Origin: Triglochin maritima
Lineage: Eukaryota; Streptophyta; Magnoliopsida; Alismatales; Juncaginaceae
Length of the DNA stretch: 64,000 nucleotides
NCBI GenBank assembly: GCA_963682175.1
Contig: OY821772.1
Location: 53,776,925-53,840,924 of the forward strand
Direction of reading: 5' to 3'
Shown: positions 59,257 to 64,000 of the stretch, one piece after another
How the letters are laid out: every line of letters begins with the position of its first letter
Numbering within the stretch: position 1 is the stretch's first letter
Notes under the pieces: generated by a model
The model's input: only the letters and a program-made list of their open reading frames with translations
Databases searched by the model: none
Told to the model about the DNA's origin: nothing
Translations under genes and position numbers: made by a program

Positions 59257-59639
59257 TCTTCATTTCTTTTCCCTCATTGAGTTATGATTTTCCTTAAAAA
59301 ATCTTTATAAGTGATTTGCAATGTCTTCCCATTGTACACGTATTTTAGATTGAATGCATCCATTTAAGTACGTCACAAGATGAAATTAGTCTTGGAGTTG
59401 GATGAGTCATCCTTCTGAAAGAAAGAAAAAAAACCCAACTATGGAATCAATTTGTTTGTAGAGAAGATCATTGTCCTTCCATGCACTTTGATTAGTCCCG
59501 TATAATAATATAATGATATAGAATTAGCAGATACGAACAACTTGTTCCCGATGAAAATATCACAGATTAGACAATAACTATACTCAAAGACACACGCCAC
59601 AAATCATATTAAACCCAGTGTGAATTACTAAAGGAGCTA
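59257..59639. other. Intergenic, nothing recognised
   Basis: AT-rich DNA between the hAT element and the next MULE derivative. Confidence 0.45.
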
Positions 59640-60350
59640 CTGTTCGTCGTCGGAAAATTACTTAAATCGTCCCAACAATTATCTCTTTGCCTTTAACAAT
59701 TCATTTAATACTCATTTCGTATCATCTTTTAAAATAAGATTTCTACCTACGTTTTTCTTATTTTTCCAGTACAAACACCACGAAAATGTCTGACGAAGCG
59801 TCTGCATTCGGTGAAATAAGCCCAGCAAATCGAGTCGGGCGTTTAGGTAAAACGCCCCCCCATGGGGGAGGCGTCTGGCTAAGACGTTTCCCCCATGGTG
59901 GGGGCGTCTTAGCCAGACGTCACCCTCAAGGGGGAGCGTTTTACCCAGACTCCTCCCCCATGGAGGGGGCGTCTGTCTAAGACGCCTCACCCAAGGGAGG
60001 AGGGGGCGTCTGGCTAAGACGCTCCGTCCTAAAAACATTTTAAAATTATACGGTGTGTTATCTCAAATTATTTGAGGTTCATTTGCAAGTTTTCAGTGGT
60101 AACGGGTCGGATTACAATGAGTTTTTTTGCAAGTAATGAATATTCAAAAAAATTCCATATCCAACAATTTGAAGATCCAAATTCCCCCCATGGTAAAACT
60201 TTCCGACATACAAATATCACCTCGACAGGTCATTCGAGGGTCTCACTCGGTTCACTGTAACCGTAAAGACAGTAAGTTTTTGATCTTCCTGAAATGAGAG
60301 AAGAGCAAGATGCTAATTCGTTGGGGGCAATTTAAGTAGTTTTCCGACGA
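59640..60350. mobile_element. Short MULE of the OTU/PMD family, about 0.7 kb
   Basis: The ends CTGTTCGTCGTCGGAAAATTAC and (inverted) TTGTTATTCATCGTCGGAAA match the other copies in large part. The plus strand has MSDEASAFGEISPANRVG (ATG 59,786) running in frame into a GC-rich palindromic array to 59,980, then decayed FSGNGSDYNEFFAS-like codons near 60,095. Target duplication not identified. Confidence 0.65.
59840..60025. repeat. Palindromic GGCGTCTGGCTAAGACG array, CCATGGGGG spacer
   Basis: Five to six units of about 33 bp with GGCGTCT/AGACGCC arms and CCCCATGGGGGA-type spacers that are palindromic too. Open in frame with the MSDEAS start on the plus strand. Confidence 0.75.
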
Positions 60351-60526
60351 TGAATAACAATCCAGATTATTAACTCTCCCCAACGCAAATACAAAGCATA
60401 AACACAAAAGATTCCGTCGATCCTCCCAAAACCACCAGATCCACACATCTCATGTGTGTTTGTACCCATGATTTCAACTCATTTTTTTACTAATAATATA
60501 TAAATCACACCACCTCAATGTTCACG

Positions 60527-60558
60527 GAACGCCTAGGCGACCGGTCGCCTAGGCGTTC
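60527..60558. repeat. 32-bp perfect palindrome
   Basis: Centre GGCGACC|GGTCGCC, arms containing CGCCTAGGCG. CCTAGGCG-rich palindromes are common in subterminal regions of hAT elements, so this may mark the 3' end of the hAT gene that follows. Confidence 0.85.
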
Positions 60559-60839
60559 GTGCGACCGCCCAACTCTAGGTGGACTTTTTTTATAATTCAA
60601 TTAAATTTTATAAAATAGATAAAAAATCAGGAAAATCGGGAAAAATAGGAAAAAATGCACAAATATTATCTAAAAATATCATACATGTTTAGGCTTCGAA
60701 AAGACACCTCACTAGGCACCGCCTCTACCCACCTAAACACTTAGGTATACAATTTATTGCTTAGTAGTACGATTACAAATGAAACTCAGAGTTCATACAA
60801 TAGCAGATAAGAGAGAAATTAAAATTACAAGTTAACTAA

Positions 60840-63365
60840 CTAATTCCATTGGACACATTGATCTAATGTCCAACTGGGAACCGTATCATATCCTCCACCA
60901 CCATCAGAGTCGTCGGAGTGGTTCTCGCTCGGATTGTCGACGTAGACATCTTCTTCAGTTTCTTCATCGTCGGATTGGACATATTGCTCGTCGATGTCCA
61001 TCGGTAATTGAGAACTCGATGCACCTGGATCTCTAGAACTAATGTGAACGATGACATCATCCATGCCACCACCTAATAATGGCGCGTCAGATGCAGTGGA
61101 ACATCGCACGTCAGATGCAGTGGACATGGATTGAGCAAAGCGTCTCCGTGAAGAAGAATGTCCTAAAGCTGCTTCCTCGGCATCAGCCCATGTAAGCTCC
61201 TCTCCAGCGAAGACCGGATCTTCAGTTTCTACCAACCATGAATGCTCGTCGAAGAGATCGTAGTCCACACTGATGGGGTCACAAAATCCGGGCGTCTCCA
61301 TCCTTTGCTGAAACCTTTGCCTTAACTTTTGGTTGTAGTTCACATACACCAAGTCATTCATCTTCTTCACAGCCAACTTGTTCCTTCTCGTTGAGTGCAA
61401 CTGCTCGAAGACACTCCAATTCCGCTCACAACCTGATGTCGAGCATGTCAATCCCAAGACCCTCAGGGCCAACCTCTGTAATGCGGTCTCTCCCATGTCT
61501 GCGCCATAAGATTGCCACCAATATATAGATCTTCTTTCCGTCCTTTGTCTGACGATCATATCCCTCGAGAATATTCCGAGGGAGTTCTTGTAACGATCAA
61601 GTAGACCGCAAATCTTGTCTTGTTCTGCAGGAGTGGGGACGAGTCGCTCTACGACATCCATGAATCCAGGCATATGCTCATTGAAAGCTACATTTCGATC
61701 CTGAGGTGGGACGGAGAAGAATGTATCATGGTTGAGTAAGAAACCAGCTGAGTGTAGCGGTGAGGACATCATCTTCCCTCGACCCCACCTGGTGTCGATG
61801 AGGTCGATGACTTGCTTGTACAACCTCGGGTTTCCGTCAAAGTTCCTCATGATTTATTCTTTGGCTTTCTCCATTTCGTCACACAGATATCTCATCGGTG
61901 GTTTCTCATCGCCGCCAACAAGTCTAAGGACCTGGACCATAGGTTGTAAGGCCTTCAGTGCCTTCATGACGTTGGTCCAGAAGTCACTTTGTAGAATGGT
62001 CTCGGCAACTTCAGTAGAGATCTCCTTCTTTTTCTTATTCTTTATCCAACTTGCATTAGGATCGTTGTACTCCGGGGAAACAACAAAGGCTCGGAAGGCT
62101 CGGAGTTTGTCTTTCTTCAGGAACAACCTTTGCAAAGTCAGAAAGGTGGTGGCAAATCTCGTGACAGTAGGGCGTAGCAGGTTCCCTTCAATGACAATCC
62201 GCATCATCTTCAACAACATGGCAGAGCTGTTGAAATGTTTGACGATCTTACGAGCTAAAACAATAGTTTTCAAAAACAACTTGCCAATATCCTCCAAGAT
62301 GAGATCGATGCAATGCGTTGCACAGGGAGTCCAAAATAATCTTCTTCTTTTTTGCTGCAACATCCTACCGGCAAGTACATACGCGGCGGCGTTGTCAGTG
62401 ACCACCTGAACAACGTGTTCTTCGCCAATCTCGCCAACTACCTTGTCCATCAGCTTGTACAGGTAGTCTGCGGTGTGAGAGTGACCGGAAGCATCTACAG
62501 ACCTCATGAACATGGTACCTGTCAGACAATTTACTAGAAAATTAATTATATTCCTACCGGACCTATCAGTCCAGCCATCTGTCATCAACGTGCACCCGTA
62601 TATTGCACAATCTTGTCTGTACGACTCTAGTATACCTCTAGTGTAGTCAATTTCATGTTTAAGGCACGAGTCACTAATCTTGTCTGTACGACTCTAGTAT
62701 ACCTCTAGTATACGTCATGGGTTTAAGTCCGGGTCCGTAAGTACAAGTAGCGGATATTGCTTCCTTCCACTCAGGCGTCCTTACAGTGTTGAATGATATA
62801 CCACATCTATAGAAAAGCCTACATCATTTTTGATTAATTGTTTTCCTATCTTCTTTTCTAAAGGTTTTTTCGATGGTTGTTTGTTGGGGGTCGGAAACCA
62901 CGTCATTGCCATGTCCGCAAAATGGTGCCCACAAACGTTGTTTTTGTCTCTTTCGACCAGGAACGAGGCGAGAACGGGAGGTTGGGTCCGAGCAGAACCG
63001 GAACCCGACCCGGTTTCCAGATCAAATTCTATGTTTTCTCGGTCTACATAATCATCAAGACATACATTTTCGTTTTGTAATGACCTACTGTTTCTAATCA
63101 TGTATGCAGTTATGTCTTGTTTAACAAAGTCAGGAACTTTATCACAAGGTCTAGTATTGCTACCGGGTGTGTGTGCAAGATGTTGTTTGTGACGGGTTAT
63201 ACCACATCTAGTTTCCTTACCACATAACTCACAGACAATGCAATTTTTATCATTAGCACTAATGTAATGGGCAGTATTCCAACCATGGTCATTTGTACAG
63301 GTAGGTCTTAGGTCATCGTAACTCTCGTGATGCATGGGGAGACTAGTGCCGGGTACGTAGGTCAT
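60840..63365 (-). pseudogene. hAT transposase of the BED/DUF659 type, two or more lesions
   Basis: On the minus strand: 63,365-62,781 has a BED zinc finger (CELCGKETRCGITRHKQHL) and linker; 62,588-61,854 has the DUF659/RNase H-like core (MTDGWTDRSGRNIINFLVN, VVTDNAAAYVLAG, TPCATHCIDLILEDIG); 61,850-60,840 has the C-terminal dimerisation domain (GLTCSTSGCERNWSVFEQLH, VNYNQKLRQR) and an acidic tail. The last two parts are in one frame, parted only by TAA at 61,856-61,854 (EKAKE-stop-IMRNF). Between 62,588 and 62,781 the frame is lost beside a 34-bp duplication. Without these it would be a transposase of about 800 residues. A TATA box lies upstream. The element's right end is not in view. Confidence 0.85.
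62609..62709. repeat. 34-bp direct repeat in the hAT gene
   Basis: 62,609-62,642 and 62,676-62,709 are identical (AATCTTGTCTGTACG through CTCTAGT). The offset is 67 bp, not a multiple of three. Confidence 0.9.
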
Positions 63366-64000
63366 ATCTTAAAACTAGACTAATATAAAAATTTAGACTA
63401 ATATGAAAATAAAATACTAATTAATTTAATTCTAAAGAGAAGTTAGAAAGAGTGCACTTAATTTTGGCGGTTGAAGAATGAAGAACCGGATCGAAGACTT
63501 CACTTTCCAACTTCAAAACTAAGCAACAGACCGGAGACTTAATCGCAAAAACTTGATGATTAGGAAACTTGATGATTAGAATAGAATTATGAAGAAGGGA
63601 ATGAGAGATTTGTGAAAAATGAAGAGGTTTGGAGTAGTTTATATAGGATTTGGGGGTAGCGGCAAACTTGGAGGCATCAAAGATTCAATTTGACATATAG
63701 TTGGAGTTTTAGAGCAATTAAACTTATAAAACTTATACATGAGAATTGAGATAGCTCTTCTTCCACTTTGAACTTACATTGAGACGTGAATTTTCCAGAA
63801 ATTAGACAATTAGCTCAGGGCCCGATTCCAACATAAAATTACCCTTACATCCAATTACCGAAACTTCAATTAATTTCTTGTAAGTTAAGAGTTCCAAATT
63901 TCAGACACGACAAATATCACATCTGAAACTAAGGTATCGTTGCTTCAAATATTGGGGTTTCAGATCCCCAAAAAGCTCAATATACCCTAAACAAAACGTT
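63366..64000. other. 5' flank of the hAT gene
   Basis: AT-rich leader and upstream DNA. No further gene recognised up to the window end. Confidence 0.4.
63637..63646 (-). promoter_or_regulatory. TATA box upstream of the hAT transposase
   Basis: CTATATAAAC on the minus strand, about 275 bp before the ATG at 63,365. Confidence 0.5.

Noticed and set aside
63800..63830. Right terminus of the second hAT element
   Set aside because: GCTCAGGGCCCGATTCC looks GC-rich, but it does not match the left-side CAATGTTCACGG end; the true right end is probably outside the window.

Overview
The window is nuclear DNA of a flowering plant. It holds spliced genes for a chloroplast lumen protein and an ER Hsp70 (BiP), an intronless GATL glycosyltransferase, a nuclear tRNA-Gly(CCC), and a dense set of plant-type transposons. 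The species cannot be told. The very GC-rich GATL gene beside AT-rich intergenic DNA would suit a monocot, but that is a weak hint.

Layout. 1-12.8 kb is the gene-rich part: the first exon of a conserved plant protein on the minus strand (1291-1449); a divergently placed four-exon gene for a thylakoid-lumen pentapeptide-repeat protein (TL17.4-like, 1984-7107) whose introns are swollen by repeats; the tRNA (7690-7760); a short MULE derivative; a LINE scrap; and the GATL gene (11598-12602, minus). 12.8-18.3 kb is a decayed Mutator-like element (MULE) with MULE/OTU-type fragments on the plus strand and a plant mobile domain (PMD) gene on the minus strand. 19-31.7 kb is a nest of retroelements: a solo LTR holding a small MULE, a MITE, and a Copia element split by another solo LTR. 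32,416-41,068 is an 8.65 kb MULE with a perfect 9-bp target-site duplication. It carries an apparently intact FAR1-type transposase (711 aa, three exons) and a convergent ULP1-like cysteine protease gene. All its non-coding compartments contain 22-bp-period minisatellites built on TCCGGA. 42.1-51.7 kb is a BiP gene of eight recognisable exons that has become a pseudogene: a young Copia element sits in exon 8, a solo LTR sits in exon 3, and a frameshift puts the HDEL signal out of frame. 52.4-60.4 kb holds small MULEs of both families, a MITE and a dead hAT element with an 8-bp duplication. 60.5-63.4 kb is a second hAT (DUF659) gene with a nonsense codon and a duplication-linked frameshift.

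How it works together. Host genes are few; most of the sequence is transposons nested in one another. Two MULE families stand out. The FAR1/ULP family has one potentially autonomous copy and two 1.9 kb derivatives (20,122-22,017 and 52,373-54,274) that keep the termini and the 22-bp arrays. The OTU/PMD family has one long copy and three short copies that keep the first exons of both genes plus a 33-bp palindromic minisatellite. That minisatellite runs in frame with the first exon and reads as an 11-residue basic peptide repeat. These arrays, kept while coding sequence is lost, are the best candidates here for an undescribed system.

All calls come from reading the sequence. Splice sites were placed by consensus, phase and family resemblance; no alignment or search was run.
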